DNA from: Zonotrichia leucophrys gambelii
Taxonomy: Eukaryota; Chordata; Aves; Passeriformes; Passerellidae
Assembly (NCBI RefSeq): GCF_028769735.1
Contig: NC_088172.1
Coordinates: 65,875,075 to 65,939,074 of the forward strand
Direction: 5' to 3'
Length of the DNA stretch: 64,000 nt
Below, in pieces: positions 1 through 13,993 of the stretch. The number at the start of each line of letters is the position of its first letter. Position 1 is the stretch's first letter. The notes below the pieces were generated by a model that was not told the origin of the DNA, searched no databases, and saw nothing but the letters and a program-made list of their open reading frames with translations. Position numbers and translations under genes: made by a program.

Positions 1-576
1 TTAGAGCTACAACACCTAAATGTATTGAATTACAGGATAAGCTATAAAAATAAATGCTATCTCCTCAGATAAGTACCTGACCTGCAGATGCCCTAAGTTT
101 GACAGCACTTACACATTTTTAACGCTACCTGTGACTGTTGATAGCATTGGTTTGTTTTGCAAGCAACTAGGAAGAATATGAATTACGAAGAAATTCAAGA
201 AATAAAGCCTTCAGAGGAGAACAAAGACTGACACACAGTTGCACCAGCAGCTACAGATAAACCCTGAGCTGCGCTGCTGAGAATTCATCTGTCAAATGTA
301 TCTCTGTTTAGTGAACAGTCCACAGTGGTAATTTTGAAGTAAACTCTCCTAGACATGTTCTTGGAAATTCACCCTTTATGCAGGCTCCTCAAAGTCCTGA
401 ACAATCTGTTCACCACTGTTGGAATCCTTTTAAAGACACACAAAAAGATCTGAAACCCACCGGCTGGAAGACAATGATGGATCAGAGACTGCGTGCACCA
501 TATCTGTGGACAATGCATCCAAAACACTCGTTAGGAACTCATTCTTCTTGGCCCCAGGACAACCTAGAAGATGAGA

Positions 577-590
577 TTTTTTTTTTTTTT
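577..590. repeat. Poly(T), 14 bases
   Basis: A simple T run within otherwise unremarkable intron. Confidence 0.9.
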
Positions 591-2030
591 AATTCCAGCA
601 ATAGTTTAGACTTTGAGATAGATATTACTCCCTGTACACAAATTTCCAGAAATTGTGGGCATGTTCATAACATAATTCAAAGACAAGCATTTAAATTCAG
701 GTTCATATCTGTAACAGGGCAGGAATAAAAAACCAACCCTTTGAACTGAAGCAAGTGTGAATCTGTTTTACATACTTTGAGTCCCTTTACTTAATTTTAG
801 GCCATTATTTTTTCCTTCTATAAGATGTCTTTAACATGGGTGTCACAGTTTGAAAATAACAGCTTTGAAGCCATAAAAGTTTGTACATGATAGAAGACAG
901 AAACATGGATTAGAAGTTGACAACACAGTACCTATTTCAGATTTCCACTTTCACTCCTCTTATTTTCCACTGGCTTTCCTGACACACATATTTTCAGTAC
1001 ATTGGTTTTCCTCTCTGTGAAATAACTCCTTGTGTCCTTCCCTTTCCTCTTGGACAGGGGTTAACTAGCCCTACATGGCACCCAGCCCAATCAGCTGCTG
1101 TTAGCTGGTACTTCGGTTCATACTGTGAGAGCCTATGGTGATGCTAGATCATCCTCATAATCACATTCCCCATGCTACAAAGTTCTTCTCTGAAAGAAAC
1201 TGACAGCATGTTTCAGACACATAATATGTCAGATAAATATATACTGAAAGATCCCCTCTTCAAGCAGCACAACTGGAGCAGATAAATTCCTCTGACAAGC
1301 ACATGAATGTTGACACATGGAGGTTTGTTTATACAATACACCTGCTTCCTCTCCTCTTCCCTAGAGCCCTGAGCCAAACACCAGGTCTTCCTCTAACCCT
1401 CCAAATAGCCGAGTTAAAGTATAGGATGATCCATGATCAGTGACATGGAGATTACAAGTTTGAAGCTAGAGCCCACAGCAGGACTTTCAAAGACAATTCT
1501 GTGCTGGAAGCCACTTACTGCAGCTCTGTTTCAATGTGAAAAAGGGAAATATTTTGAAGTGTTGTGGAAAAGGAAGATTAGTCAGTCAGTAGGGATTTTG
1601 CATTTTACTACATTTCTCAGCAACCTCTGGAGCAGGCAGTAGGACTACATGAGCCTGAAAAGCTTCATCTTGCCCAGCAAATTATTTTTTAATACATCCC
1701 ATGTTGATCCAAGGAAATAAACCTGTGTTACATTAGCCCTTAGTTGTGTTGCAGTCAGAATAGCTCAGCTATTATGTACAGCAGGAGTACCCACTAGATG
1801 TTATTGCCTAACACATTCATGAGTTATGAGTTCCTTGCCTTTGGCACCAAGGATATTTTGTTTCAGTAACTGTAAAAGGTATATAAAAGGAATTCACTGA
1901 GGAAAGTTTCACTGCACTAAAAGTACACATATGAAAGCAGTTGTCACTCTGTTAGATATGTCTCTTTCTCCTTAATATTTCATGAGTTCTGGGGTTTTTC
2001 TGTCACAACTGGAAAAAAGAGGAAAAAGAA

Positions 2031-2070
2031 ATGAAAAAAAAAACCCAAAAAACCAAACCCAAACAATCCA
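2031..2070. repeat. Short A/C-rich low-complexity tract
   Basis: A run of A followed by CCCAAAAAACCAAACCCAAA. Its composition closely resembles the larger tract at 33.2 kb. Confidence 0.8.
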
Positions 2071-4529
2071 GCAGCTATAAGTCTGAGTTCAGTGAAGCAA
2101 GCGCTTCAATTTTCCCTGAAAGGAACGAAAGCTAGAAGGATGGCAAGATACTAATGAGGGAAGGACAGAAAACTGCACCAACAGGTTCCATTCAGTGCAT
2201 GTTCTCCAATGCAAAGAGTTTGCTGCCAAATTAGGTTCAGGCATTCCAGCCATGAAAGCAAATTGTGTATTGTCATTTAAATGAGGTCACACAACTCTGC
2301 GAGCCACAAAAGCACATCTGTCCAGAGATGAGCATACGGAGGCAGGCAGTCCCTGTGCAGCAGGCACATCCAGCTGTGCCAGCATGCCAACCTGCAGGAA
2401 CCAGCACCAAGTCCCTGAGCAGCCCACTGAGCTCAGCGCTCCCTCCTGCTCGCAAGGACAGCACTGTGGGCCAGAGCTGGTTCCCTTCAGAGGACAGGTG
2501 AAAAGTCTCTCTGAGGATCTCCACATAGGCCTGTCTTGAATGTTATGAGCTTTATTCATTTCGTGTTGGAGCTGTTATTACCAACATCAGCCAAAAGCTT
2601 AAACTCTGCTCCAAATTTAAGTTGTAAATTGATATAGGACTTGTGGAAAATGCAGAAAAAAAGACTTCAACAGGTAACAATGCAGCGCAACATGGAGCAA
2701 AGGCAATTTGACTTTTTTCTTTCTCTGTCCCTTTTTTGGATAGTTAAAAATGTCCAATTTGACTTAGGAGCTCCACCATTTATGAGTATATTTCTGAAAC
2801 ATCTGGAAGAAACAAAAATCTGCTTTAGGTAGTTTCCCCTGCTGTCTGGGGAGCTGCTGAGTGTACATATGCTACAGATATAGAGATCAAAATCCTCACT
2901 TAGTTTGCCATTTATGAGATACAGCTAAGCAGGGGAAGGTATCAACTTCTAAATTCACAAGAAATTGCAGGAAGAAAATTCCACAGTTTAAAGCCCGTCT
3001 TTGACAATTTTCTCTAAGAATAAGAAAGTTTTCTAAATGTGTATTTCATAAAGTTGCAATAACAGCTGACAGCAATAGAAATCTCATTGAATACAGAAAT
3101 TGTTGTTAAAACAAACACAATCAGTTGCTGTGAAACATTCTAAATTATAACTCTACTACTTAACGTAAAATGACACCCCACAAAATCCTCATCAGTCAAA
3201 TACAGAGAAAATATTCAGGTTCTCCCAATTATAAGTTTTGCTGACGTGTGGGCAATCACACAGCAATTTATCCCACAGTGAAATCTCTGTTCTTTGCAGG
3301 TGTTACTAACTCAGAATAATTCTCTGGAGGCTTCATGCTGAGCTTTAATTTTTCAACAAATTTGTGGATGGCAAGACTGGAGGAGCTTTAGCTTGATTGT
3401 AATGAATAATTCACTCTTATTGGGCTAAATACAGAAAGGGAAAGACTGGTCTCTTATGGGAGCCTTATGCTTCTTGCTCTGGTTTATAGGCTTCAGTTTC
3501 TTCTTCTGCAGCTGCCTGTCCTATGTGGATTTGACAGCTTACATACATAGTAATTTGTTGTTAAAGGGTGGAAGCTGAAACCACATTGAGTTAACATACA
3601 GGTTCAGAATGCAGACTGAAGTGTTTGCTTTAAGGATAGTGTTATCCAGAGCAAATCTTAGACCAACAAATACATACAACAAATGACAGGAATACACAAA
3701 CACCTCATTTCAGCTATAATATAAAGGAAATTGGAGAATCAGCATTATGCATTATATCTCTCATATATACACATCTCTCTATACATATAACTACTTTTAG
3801 CACTGAGAATGGATTTTTGAAGTTAAATCTGTGGGAAATTTTTCCATAAACATTCTAAAATATGCACCCTAGTGCCTTGGAGCTCCCTGCTTGGCTGATA
3901 ATAATCTACTACTGTCTTGAAAGATTATCTTTTACAATATATCTGAAGTTACAGCTAGAAGAGCATTTTGTTCATTTTTGTAAAAATGGGAATCCAAGAG
4001 ATAAGATTCACCACCTTAAAAGGGATTGTACATTAATCTTCCTACAAGAGAGGAAATTGTCTTGGGTCAGTCATTCAAGTTATTAAAGACATGACAACTT
4101 CCAATTAGCAAATCTAAAGTTTCTGTCTTATTCCCTGTTTGCTAATATGAACATAAAGCTTAGTAGTGCACTCAAATACAATGACCAGTGAAATACCTGT
4201 AAAGATTCCAAGTAAGGTTTTGATCTGCCTAAAAGCAGAATGACCAGAACTATTATGCTTCATTTGTACCTTTGATTTCACTGAAAAACAGTGTTATACA
4301 GAAGGAGAGAACTGAACAAAATTTTTCAGTGGTTATCCTGGCACAGTAGACAATAGAATAAAACCTTTTTTTCTTGGACATTTATTCTATACACACATAT
4401 ATGTATAGTCATGACTTTTTTTCTGTTGATCCATGTGAACCACAAGTTTGTGTTTGTGTTTGTCTAGACATGCTAAGAGGCCTCCTCATTTTTTGGAGGA
4501 CTTCCTGAGCTCTTCCTAACTCCCTTTCC

Positions 4530-4551
4530 AAAAAAAAAAAAAGAAAAAAAA
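4530..4551. repeat. Interrupted poly(A)
   Basis: Thirteen A, one G, then eight A, about 100 bp before a CR1 tail fragment. Confidence 0.9.
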
Positions 4552-4654
4552 TCCTTCGAAATATGAGCCTGGGAAGTTGTTATGCTGCTGATTACTAAAA
4601 ATGATGGTCTCAAACCATGTCTCACAGTGACAAAGTCACTGCCTTTATAATTTT

Positions 4655-4733
4655 ATTTAACAGATGGACTTGATGATCTTAGAGATCCTTTCCAGGTCTT
4701 AAGAACTCTCTGATTCCATGACTCTATGCCTCA
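4655..4733 (+). mobile_element. CR1 3'-tail fragment
   Basis: The string GGACTTGATGATCTTAGAGA, followed by a TTTCCAGGTCTTAAG-like block and GATTCCATGACTCTATG, is the characteristic CR1 3' untranslated end, including its short terminal repeat. Only about 80 bp is recognisable. It is non-coding and old. Confidence 0.8.
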
Positions 4734-7700
4734 TTTCAGTCTTTCCCTCATTGCAGCTTCTGGTAACTTCTCACAGACAAAGACTATCTACTTCTTACTT
4801 TGTATCCTTGAAGGCTTGAGGACATTATTACCTCTCCTTGCTAACATCCCTTAGGTATTACAATTTTTAAAATAATTTTATTTTTTCTCTTAAATATTCA
4901 TACAATTTAAAAGAATTAAGTTAAGCTCAGAGACAAATCTTCTTTCATATGTCTTTACCCAAATTTCAAAAATAAGTAAATAGAATATAATGGATGGTAG
5001 CTGTAAGGGGCTACTGATCCATTGCTTTGTAGCCCCAGATCTCCATGTCTTACAGGAAAGAAGCACTATTTCTCAACAAATGCAGAAGTAGATTTCAATT
5101 CTTAACATATATTTAATTTGTTGTTATTATTTTTAAATTTTCTTTCTGTTCTAATTTCAAGGGACACACACACACTAAAGAGTTAACAAAGAATGCTCTC
5201 CCAAAGCCCTACCCTTCAACCTTAGACATTCATATCATACCAAAGTTCTTTGAGGGGGATTTGTTGAACTTGCTGAAATGAGATGTCTCACCCACAATAG
5301 TTTTTAAGTTCAGTATAAAGGAACCCATTCAGAAGGCATTCATCCCAACTACCTGAGGGATTTTTTTTCCTTAGAATAGAACAGAATCTCCCTTAAAATG
5401 TTTCACTTCTTCCCTATTAACTGAGGAAGCCCAGACAGATAACTTATATTCCCTGGTAGTGTTAAACAGGCTGTGATTAATTCTGTATGTGTCTGTGCTA
5501 CAAACCGATTTAGGCTCTAACTGCTCTCCTATTCTTCAGGTAAATGTGGAAGAAAGAAGGGATAATATTCATAGCAGAAACATAAGATCCTATAAGCAGC
5601 TTTTGCAGGCAACTGAGTGACAAAGACTAGGGCATTTGTTGATAGGAAAAACAGTCCATTATATTTATTTCAGTTCCTGTACTATTATTACTAAACAAGA
5701 AAAAGAAAATCGTTTCAGATCATCAAAGCTTAAGACAGGCAATGTGAAATGGCTAACTTCTGATGACTACTTTTTAGTTTGGTTTTCCCTCTATTAAAGG
5801 CTTTTGAGAAATTAAATCCTTGCTGCTAACAGCTCTGAGATGTCACTATGACAACATAGAGAGATGAATCAGTTGAAACAAGGTAATCCTTTCAGAGGCC
5901 ATCCAGCCAAAAATCAATGTTAAAGTTGAGAAAGTCTTTGGATCTTATTTGCCATTCTTAAACATTCTCTTGTAGACCTTTATTATTTTAGGTTTGACTG
6001 CAAATAGGAAAAAAGGTCTAAAAATTCAGATCATAAGGAGCTGTGCCTCTGCTGTTTGACTGGATACAAGGAAACTGATATCTCTATTTGGCAGTCAATG
6101 CCTACAATATCGACTTCACTTTTGGAGGCCAAAGACATCTCAGTATGCTGAGAAGGATCTGACATTCTCAGCATTTAGATTCAGTGCCAACTTGAAGCCT
6201 TTAGAGGCTCATCCCCTCAGGCTGAGCACAACCTGCAATGCAGACATGTGGGTCAAGCTCCAGTGGAAGAAACACAATGCATTTAACTGAAGTGTTGGCA
6301 CAGTGGCAGAACTCAATCATCCCACTGATTAGGACACAGAGAGGTGTTTAAAATTTAGGAAGGTAACCAAAAATGTGCAGAAGAGAAAAGCAACTAGATC
6401 TGATTTTCAAAACATTATATTTCTGCTTTATATACCATATTTCATGACTGCCTGGACTTGAGATAAACAGCTGGTACCTCTGAGTGCAGCAACACTTTTA
6501 AGAATAGCTTATTAAACTGAAATATTTTGGAATCCTGTTTTATATAGTATGACAGGCATCTGAATCTCCTCATTATCACTCTGAGAGTCTTAATAATTAG
6601 CAATCAGACTGCTTAGAGAGTAAAAATGCAGTTACTTTTAGCAGATATTTATTACTTCCCATTTACTTGTATTTTCATCATGTTGTTATGTTTCCTCTCA
6701 GGAGAAGGGTATGAAAGAAAACATATTTAATTACCTCCATTTAAATATCCATTAAAAAGGAAAAGCCATTACAAAGAATGTATGTTGATGTAATTATGGA
6801 AGTGACCTCAGAAATCAGGTGCATAATTTTGGTCTCTTGATGGAAAAACTGAACTATGGGGACTTGACTTAGTGGAGATGTTTTTTACATTACCTAATTA
6901 ATCTAAGCAGCCTGCTCCTTGGAAACCTTAATGAAAAACAGCCTTTTCTACCAACTGATGTTGATTTTAACTTTTCTGGCTGTCTCTTACTGAGACTTTT
7001 ACCAGTGGAAGCATAAGCTGAAAATCCTCAAAGCACCCACTATCATCTAAAGCTGCAAAAAAGGTCATTATTCAGACAGTAACAACCACTGGCCATTAAA
7101 TCAGAAGAAGGAAATTCAAAGCTGTTGGGCCAGCAGCACACATTCCTATTAGAGTAATTCTTTAAGAGTCCCTGTGCACAGAGTGTTACCTTCATGCCCA
7201 CATGGGATTCTCATGTGTATACATAACACAGGATGGATGGAGATGGAAGATTAGCACTCCATACAGACACCTTTTTGTGCATGATGGATCTTTTCAAACA
7301 GACCTTTGAAACACTGTACATTGCTTGTTTTGGCAGTTGGGTTTTTTTGTTTTGTTTTGTTTTTTAAAAAGAACAAATAGAGATGGTACAGAGCAATGCC
7401 AACCTATGGCACACAAATGGAGTATTTCACAGAAGCAGTGACTTGGTGTCTCTTGAATCTGGAAATAAAAGCAGTGGCAGAACCACCAAAAGCAAAACTA
7501 AGTCAGCACTACCAGGGCCCAAAGCATACTGTTGGATGGTAGAGGATGAGATGGAAAAAAAAAAGACGGGGAAGGGAGGAGCAGAAAGGAGGAAGACGAT
7601 CTAGCAATATTGCAAGCAGTCATGCAAAATATTTTGCTCATACCTGTGAGTACTGAACTCGCATTAAGACACAAATTTTCACCAGTTTTACCTGATTACT

Positions 7701-10682
7701 TTTTTCTCCCTCCCTTCCATAACTGGCAAGTAACAGATTTAGAAATTGGATATGCAATACAGAGGGATGCTAGAATTAATGGCAGGCAGGCAGGGCTATT
7801 TTTTGGAACATTATATAGTGAATTGATTGAATCAGAATTGATTTTTACAGCAGTGATTAAAAGAGATTTATAAAATGGAAATCCTGGAAGTAGCTGAAGA
7901 GAAACAAGAGTCAGTAAGTACCACTAAAGCATTACTTGAACACTATGGAATGAAACAGTCTTTGGAAACCTGGCATCACAAAAATCTCCCTTTCTCTTTA
8001 TGCAGTTTTTAATTTGGGATCTGCAGTCATGTTAACTTTCTGGACACCTTCCATTAAACATGATCGATTTCCTCTGCAAATATAATTTCAAATCTCACTG
8101 GCTCATCCTTTGCTAGACAAAAAGCTGTAAGATGACTAATACAAAAAACATAAATACAACTTACAAATCCTCAATATGGAACTCTTACAAGGTATAAAAT
8201 TACACAAGAATGAAATGCCCTTAGGTCCTGCTGAAAGAGGTGGGCATATTATGACAGACTGACTAGGTCCAGGCTTTAATAATTAGACACTCTTTATTTA
8301 AGTTAAAGATGATGGTCCACTCCTAATTCAACATTACCCAGCTCACTTCCCCAGGGTTGACAGAGGTCTCTGTAGCTACAGCAGGTTCTCAAAACAACTT
8401 CCTTTGCAAACAGACCTCTGTTTGGAACAGATCCTCCCAGTCAAATGTAGTACTGTGTACCTCATTAAACAATAATAAACTAAATGCTCAAGTAATGATG
8501 AACTGGATTTAATCCCACACAAAGCCCGCAACTGAGAACTAACCATGCTTAATTTGCAATTTACAGTAAGCACTGAGGAAATGAACACATCTTACTTGGT
8601 AGCAGAGATCCTACAATGACAGAAGCACAATGGAGCAAATTAAGGATGGAGATTAATGTAATTATGGTTCTAAAGTGTCTGCCAGGAAGGATGCAATGCA
8701 GCTGACTTCATGTAAAACAGTTTACAGTGTGCGTTTTGATTACAAAGTGCCTTGGGTCGCTTTACAGCAGGAAGATCCAATTCCATGATAACACTCCATT
8801 AAGGATTAGGAGGACACTTTCCTCACTGAACCATTACACTGTAGATGAGTTTCATTGGGCACAGTGTGACCTGTTTCCCCTGTGCATGTCCAGCATTCAG
8901 TCAGGCACTCAACTAAGGATTTCCTGCAGCCATGCCAAGGACTGGATTTCCTTGTGTTTGTGCAGAAGCCCACCCTGTCAGCTTCAGCAGCTGTCATGAA
9001 GTGCAATGCCAACCAGGATCCCCAGAGTCAGCTGACCAGTTGGTACTAACAGGTAATATCTGAAAGGGCTGAGGAGACATTTCACATTACTGAAATGTGA
9101 AAACAAGTCAGGCTTATTGACTGTGGGACTCTACAGGAAACAAACAGAGAGGGAGAAATACCCTATCATCCCCTCCAGACATCAGGCATGGTCTACAAAC
9201 AAACATGACCCCATTTTATACACAGGCTGACATGGCATGGCACGGCATGCTGCAAGACTGAGCCAGTGTAGGCAGTTAGGGCAGTGTGTGTGTACAGTTT
9301 CTGGAGCAGGCCATGGAATCTCATTTGTTGATAACACAGCAATAGAAACACACCAGCTAGGTTCTCGGGTGTTTTGCTCTGTGCTGCTGAGCGAATGGAG
9401 GGAGAGGGAAACAAGACATTGCTTTATAACTTGTGCCCTGGGTATTGAAGGGGATAGGGGAAAATTCAATCTGAGTGTACAACAGCAGCATCCCAAATGC
9501 TCAGACCCAGCAAAACTCAGTCCTTCTTGAATACTAACCTGACTTGCAGCCACACTTTTTGCAACAGTGCTTGCCTGTTGGTGAAGGCAACTGAAATAAT
9601 GACTCTGTAATTCACACACCCCACATTTCCATTATAATTCTACTGGGAAAAATTCTCTGGTACAAATACACATATTCTAATGCTGATTTAGTATGCAGAG
9701 GTCATTTTTCATTACAAATGAATGAATGTAAAAAACTTTTATTCAAAGCTTAGAAGTCCATGCTCCATACCTACAGACAACAAATACTGTGAATTCCAAT
9801 GCATACAGACTTTCAGTCTATGAACTTCACATGACTAAGGTAAACAAGCCCTATGCAGATGACTTTAAAAGGGTTCACATGCTAGATTGTCAAAAATCAC
9901 TTGGTGTTCTACTGCTGGCTAAAACCAGAAGGCAAAAAAGAGAATGTAATGAGCAGAAAAAAAAAACCTAAACAATTAAACCTTTAAAAATGCCTAGGAC
10001 TAGATCAAGAAATTCAACATGTATGTGTGGATTACAAGAAAAAGGCAAACAGTTACAACCCATCCATTTCTATCAACTGATATAAGTACATTTGCAGAGG
10101 ATTTAACAAGTTTCAATTATGTGTGCCATTGCAGAGACTAGAGCTTAAGCCAGAACAATTTTTGTGGAAAGAACATGAATATATGATAAGGGCAGTGAAA
10201 GTAGGAGAAAGGCATGGAAATTGGAGAGAACCAGGTAGAAAATCAAGGGAGAGAAGAGAGACATGGAAACCAGTGGAGAGAAAAGCTGCTTGAAGTTCCA
10301 AGCAAACTTGCAGCCTGTGCACTGACACAGACACCTCCAACAGCACTGACAGAATATTAATCTTCCTCCCCCATTCTCCACCGAACAAAACTGTGATTCA
10401 CTGAGATAGCTCTGGCGCTCACATGAACTGGCTTCTGGTGCTTTTGTTTGCTCTGCTTCTGCCAAAGCCATGTGGATAACATGGCTGAATCTCTGCATCT
10501 TTAGCTGCATTTGCAGGGACAGAAGGGTTTTATATCTTCCTATTGCTTCTGGCACTCTTGGTATGTGACCACGAAGTAGCTCTCTCTCTGCCTGGCCAGG
10601 AAACAACAATTCCATCATGTGGAAATAGTCAGGATTGGGTAGTTTATGTTTTACTCTGGTGCAAAATGAGCTTTTTAATGCC

Positions 10683-10703
10683 TTTTTTTTTTTTTTTTTT
10701 TTT
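10683..10703. repeat. Poly(T) homopolymer, 21 bases
   Basis: An uninterrupted T run that ends about 30 bp before the 233-bp palindrome. On the minus strand it reads as an A run lying downstream of the palindrome, as a SINE-like A tail would, although the gap between them is unexplained. Confidence 0.95.
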
Positions 10704-10734
10704 AAGAGCAAAACACCCCATCCCATCTTGGCCA

Positions 10735-10967
10735 AATAGCTTGGTGATGAGGGCACGCAGCTGAGATGGAGGAGACTGAGGTTCAACTCCCTGATCCAAA
10801 CCAGACAGAGCAGGGAGTTGAAACCTGGCTTGCTGTTATCCCAGTGGAATACCCTAATCTCTGACACTAGAGAGTTAGGTTCAATTCCCTGCTCTGTCTG
10901 GTTTGGATCAAGCATTTGAACCTATGTTGTTTCCTCTTCAGCTGAGTACTCTAATCATCAAGCTATT
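10735..10967. repeat. 233-bp imperfect palindrome with tRNA-like B boxes
   Basis: Bases 10735-10816 pair with 10886-10967 as inverted arms in constant register. By eye, 65 of 82 positions match, including a perfect 25-bp inner block (10792-10816 against 10886-10910). The similarity continues inward with one indel, leaving a loop of roughly 45 nt. Pol III B-box-like motifs occur at 10780-10790 (GGTTCAACTCC) and 10878-10888 (GGTTCAATTCC). An A-box-like TAGCTTGGTGATG precedes the first. The right arm repeats the layout on the minus strand. It could be an old foldback/MITE-like element or two SINE heads in inverted orientation. No clear target-site duplication was seen. It has no protein-coding role that I can support. 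Confidence 0.85.
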
Positions 10968-13297
10968 GTGTGTCCACAGAAGGGTTCCTTTTGCTGTGAG
11001 CAAACCCTCAGAATAAAGAAAATGTCAGAAGCCATTCCTATTGCTACATTAAAACATTTTCTTCAGCAGGATAACAATAGCATCAGAACTGGACAGCGTG
11101 TTCTTTAAGTCAGGGCTTCATCCTGCATGGCATGAAGAAATGCAAGCAGCATCTTCCAAAAAGCCTGGCAAGTGTGTCAACAGAGTTTTCTCACTAGATC
11201 AAACGAATTCATGAGCTTAAAGAAAAGCATGGACTTCAGTGCTTTGCTGGACAAAGGCACTGTACTTCATAGTCTGAAGAGTCAAATTTTCAGTAAAATT
11301 TTTTTTGCCTTGCATGGTTTGGTCTTGAGTCTTGTTGCCTCACCAAAAAACAGAGTTGTGTGAATGGATGCTTAAGCAGCACTTTATCATTCTTGTATAC
11401 AATAAGCCACTGCTTATAACATTTTTTCAGCAAATACAAAAGAGAAGCCTGTTGTTCCGATATAAAAGCACATTAAGTCTGCTCAGTTTTATTTTCTAAT
11501 TTTCAATCCATTCTATTTAAAACTGAGCATTTAAGCTTCGCTATTATTCAATTTAAGTATTTAATTTAGAGGACATTAAGAGTAGACAATAAAACGTCCA
11601 GTGATATAAAGTTGAATTCAGAGGACACTGGAAAAAATAGGGCAGCTGGAGGTAATCAAATACTCAGATGTCATGGAAAAGAGTGGGGGAAAAAAAGAAA
11701 ACATTATTTATGGGGGCAACTATTTATTTATAGGGTACTTCAGTGGTTCTACCTCAACCTGACAATTTCCATTCACAACAGAGAGCACAACCTTAATTTG
11801 TCACTTTGGTTTTTCATTTTCATGAAAAAGGTTTCACTCAATTGTCTAAATTTTGAATAGAAAAGGAATTTGGGGTTCTCACACAGTGCCCTCAAAAACA
11901 TCAACAAACTTAATGAGTCGACTTAGTAAAGCACCTAGGTTTGTCTATAATATCAAGTGTATCTTGGGTTGCTCAGACGGAGCAGAATCAATCTGATCCA
12001 TGGATTTCATGAATGTTTGAAGATAAAAACATTTATCAAGGCAAGGGGAAAGGATGGGAGTTCCAAATTCAAATTTTACAATCATTTTTTTGTGAATTTT
12101 ATTTAATCTGTTTTCTGGTTTTTCTGCATGAAAAGGATCACTTTTCATCTCTCAAGTATTTGAGAGATTCCATTAATTATGCTGATACATTTGGAAATGG
12201 TTACCAGGAAACAATGAAGAAGAATATAAATGCCTAGCTATCAAAGCCCATTTTAAGAATAAATTGCTCTTCTTTTATGACAGGCATTTATCTGTTGACT
12301 CTACTAAAAATATAATGAGTATAGAATGTTCTCACTTTATCTGCCCTGTATTACAGTGTTCTGCTTTATCTGTAAACAGAGATAAATCACTATGAAGAAA
12401 ACTTGGGGAATTAGTCTTTTGCTGTTGAAGTACAAATTTTGGTTGGCGACAAGAAAATTAACCCAATTAATTCCTACCTGTCTCCAAATTACAAATGTTA
12501 CTAAGCAAAAGTTCTGAAGTTAAACATCTGAGAGAGAAAGAAAAATCTGTGTGAGGGAGCTTGACTTGAGCCCATGCACGTGGTATGTATCCTAACTTTA
12601 ATAAAAAATTTTAAAAATAATTTGTAAAGAAATACTTTTTCTTAGAAAATGTATTCCTTTCCTATTAGCCAACCTATGAGTTCCATCTAAGATATAAGGC
12701 ATAGAAGGTACCCTTCTCTTTCTGCCCAGCGGAACATCTTTGGAAATTCATTGTAGAAAAAGGAAAAACTTCAGCATCAAGACATTCACTGTACCCCACA
12801 ATGAGCTAACCTTGTATTTCACCTATATAATGACAATTAGAGTAAGATCCAGTGGATCTGGATTTTTTCACTCCCCCTCCAGAAAACCACGTTTGATTTC
12901 AAATGAAGAGTTCAGGTTTAATACATTCATTCAGGTAATAGTTTTATGGTAAGAAATTCATGCCTCTCCTTTCATATAAAACCAGTTTTCTGACCTGCTT
13001 CCCAGGCAGCTTTCCTTGGATGGATTGTAAAGAATCAGAGCAGTTTATATCTATTCACATTCCTCCTTCCCTCGCTGCCTTCCACACAAAGTGACTATCA
13101 AGTGAAGCCTGTCTGCAAGATGCCCCACAGCCAGATATGAAGGAGAGCTAGCAACAACAAAGCATTCACCCAAACGCTCAGCTAAGCCTCCAAGCTTAAA
13201 TCTCAAGCAGCTAAGGAATTTGACAAAACAAGGTTTCACTGTAGAACAAACCATACAGTTTCACTCTCCCAGAAGAACCCTGCTTTTCCAAACAACC

Positions 13298-13327
13298 CTA
13301 CTTTAACCAAGCCACTACTTTAACCAA
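13298..13327. repeat. 13-bp direct repeat, 17-bp period
   Basis: CTACTTTAACCAA occurs at 13298-13310 and again at 13315-13327. It is a minor local duplication. Confidence 0.85.
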
Positions 13328-13682
13328 CCTGCCCATGTCAAGGAAATTAATGAACTTAAAAAGTAAAAACAACTCATGATGAAGAGCAAGCCCTGTTTTT
13401 CTAAACATCAGAAATGCCAGCACCACAGCAGTGTGCCTTCTTTTTTACCAAGCCATACAGGGAACTCTAAATTAAAGCCCAATTCGTGTACCTTACATGC
13501 CCAGCCACCACACTGCACATTAATCTCTCCCCTCGATTTAGTTGCCAAGTTTGCAATAACACTGTGTGATGCATGCCTGGAACCATGAGCTTGGCTCCAA
13601 GAAAACTGTGTACCCTGTTAATGCAGGGATCAAAATACCTGTTTAAAGAAATTAATTTTTTATAGGAAGTTCAAGTAAGTGA

Positions 13683-13702
13683 TTTTTTTTTTTTTTTTTT
13701 TT
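13683..13702. repeat. Poly(T) homopolymer, 20 bases
   Basis: This is an uninterrupted T run about 290 bp from the 31-base A run, so the two could pair as an inverted A/T repeat. No source element was recognised. Confidence 0.95.
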
Positions 13703-13991
13703 GCAATCCCTATTGGATTAAACTTTTCCTATTGACAATTACACCTAGTGAACAAAATTTTATACATAAATCCCGGACAGCTCATAGAACTAATGAAATG
13801 GACTTGTAAACATGTGAGACACAGATGTTGTGGCTCTGTTTGCCTTCATTCTTTTAATCAAGAAGGAGGAACAAGGGAAAAAGAAATACAGCAGACAAAG
13901 GTTGAAATCAGCATTGTGTCCAAGCAAGTGGACAGTTGAAACAGAACACATGATTTTAAACAGCTCATAACAGATTGGCATTTCAGTGTTT

Positions 13992-13993
<2 letters not shown>

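Noticed and set aside
1879..1890. TATA-box-like GGTATATAAAAGG.
   Set aside because: No transcript start, CpG-rich context or downstream gene on the plus strand supports a promoter.
9182..9619. 145-codon Cys-rich minus-strand frame, with a 97-codon frame on the opposite strand.
   Set aside because: Both strands are open at once, the Cys pattern fits no family I know, and no splice or promoter context is visible.
10735..10830. A functional tRNA gene, because of A- and B-box-like motifs.
   Set aside because: The segment does not fold into a cloverleaf with an acceptor stem and anticodon arm that I can see. The motifs are repeated in both palindrome arms, which indicates a repeat element.
10145..10915. 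Longest open frame in the window (256 codons, minus strand).
   Set aside because: It reads through a T homopolymer as a Lys run and through one arm and the loop of the 233-bp palindrome. It has no recognisable domain or splice context. A chance frame is the better explanation.
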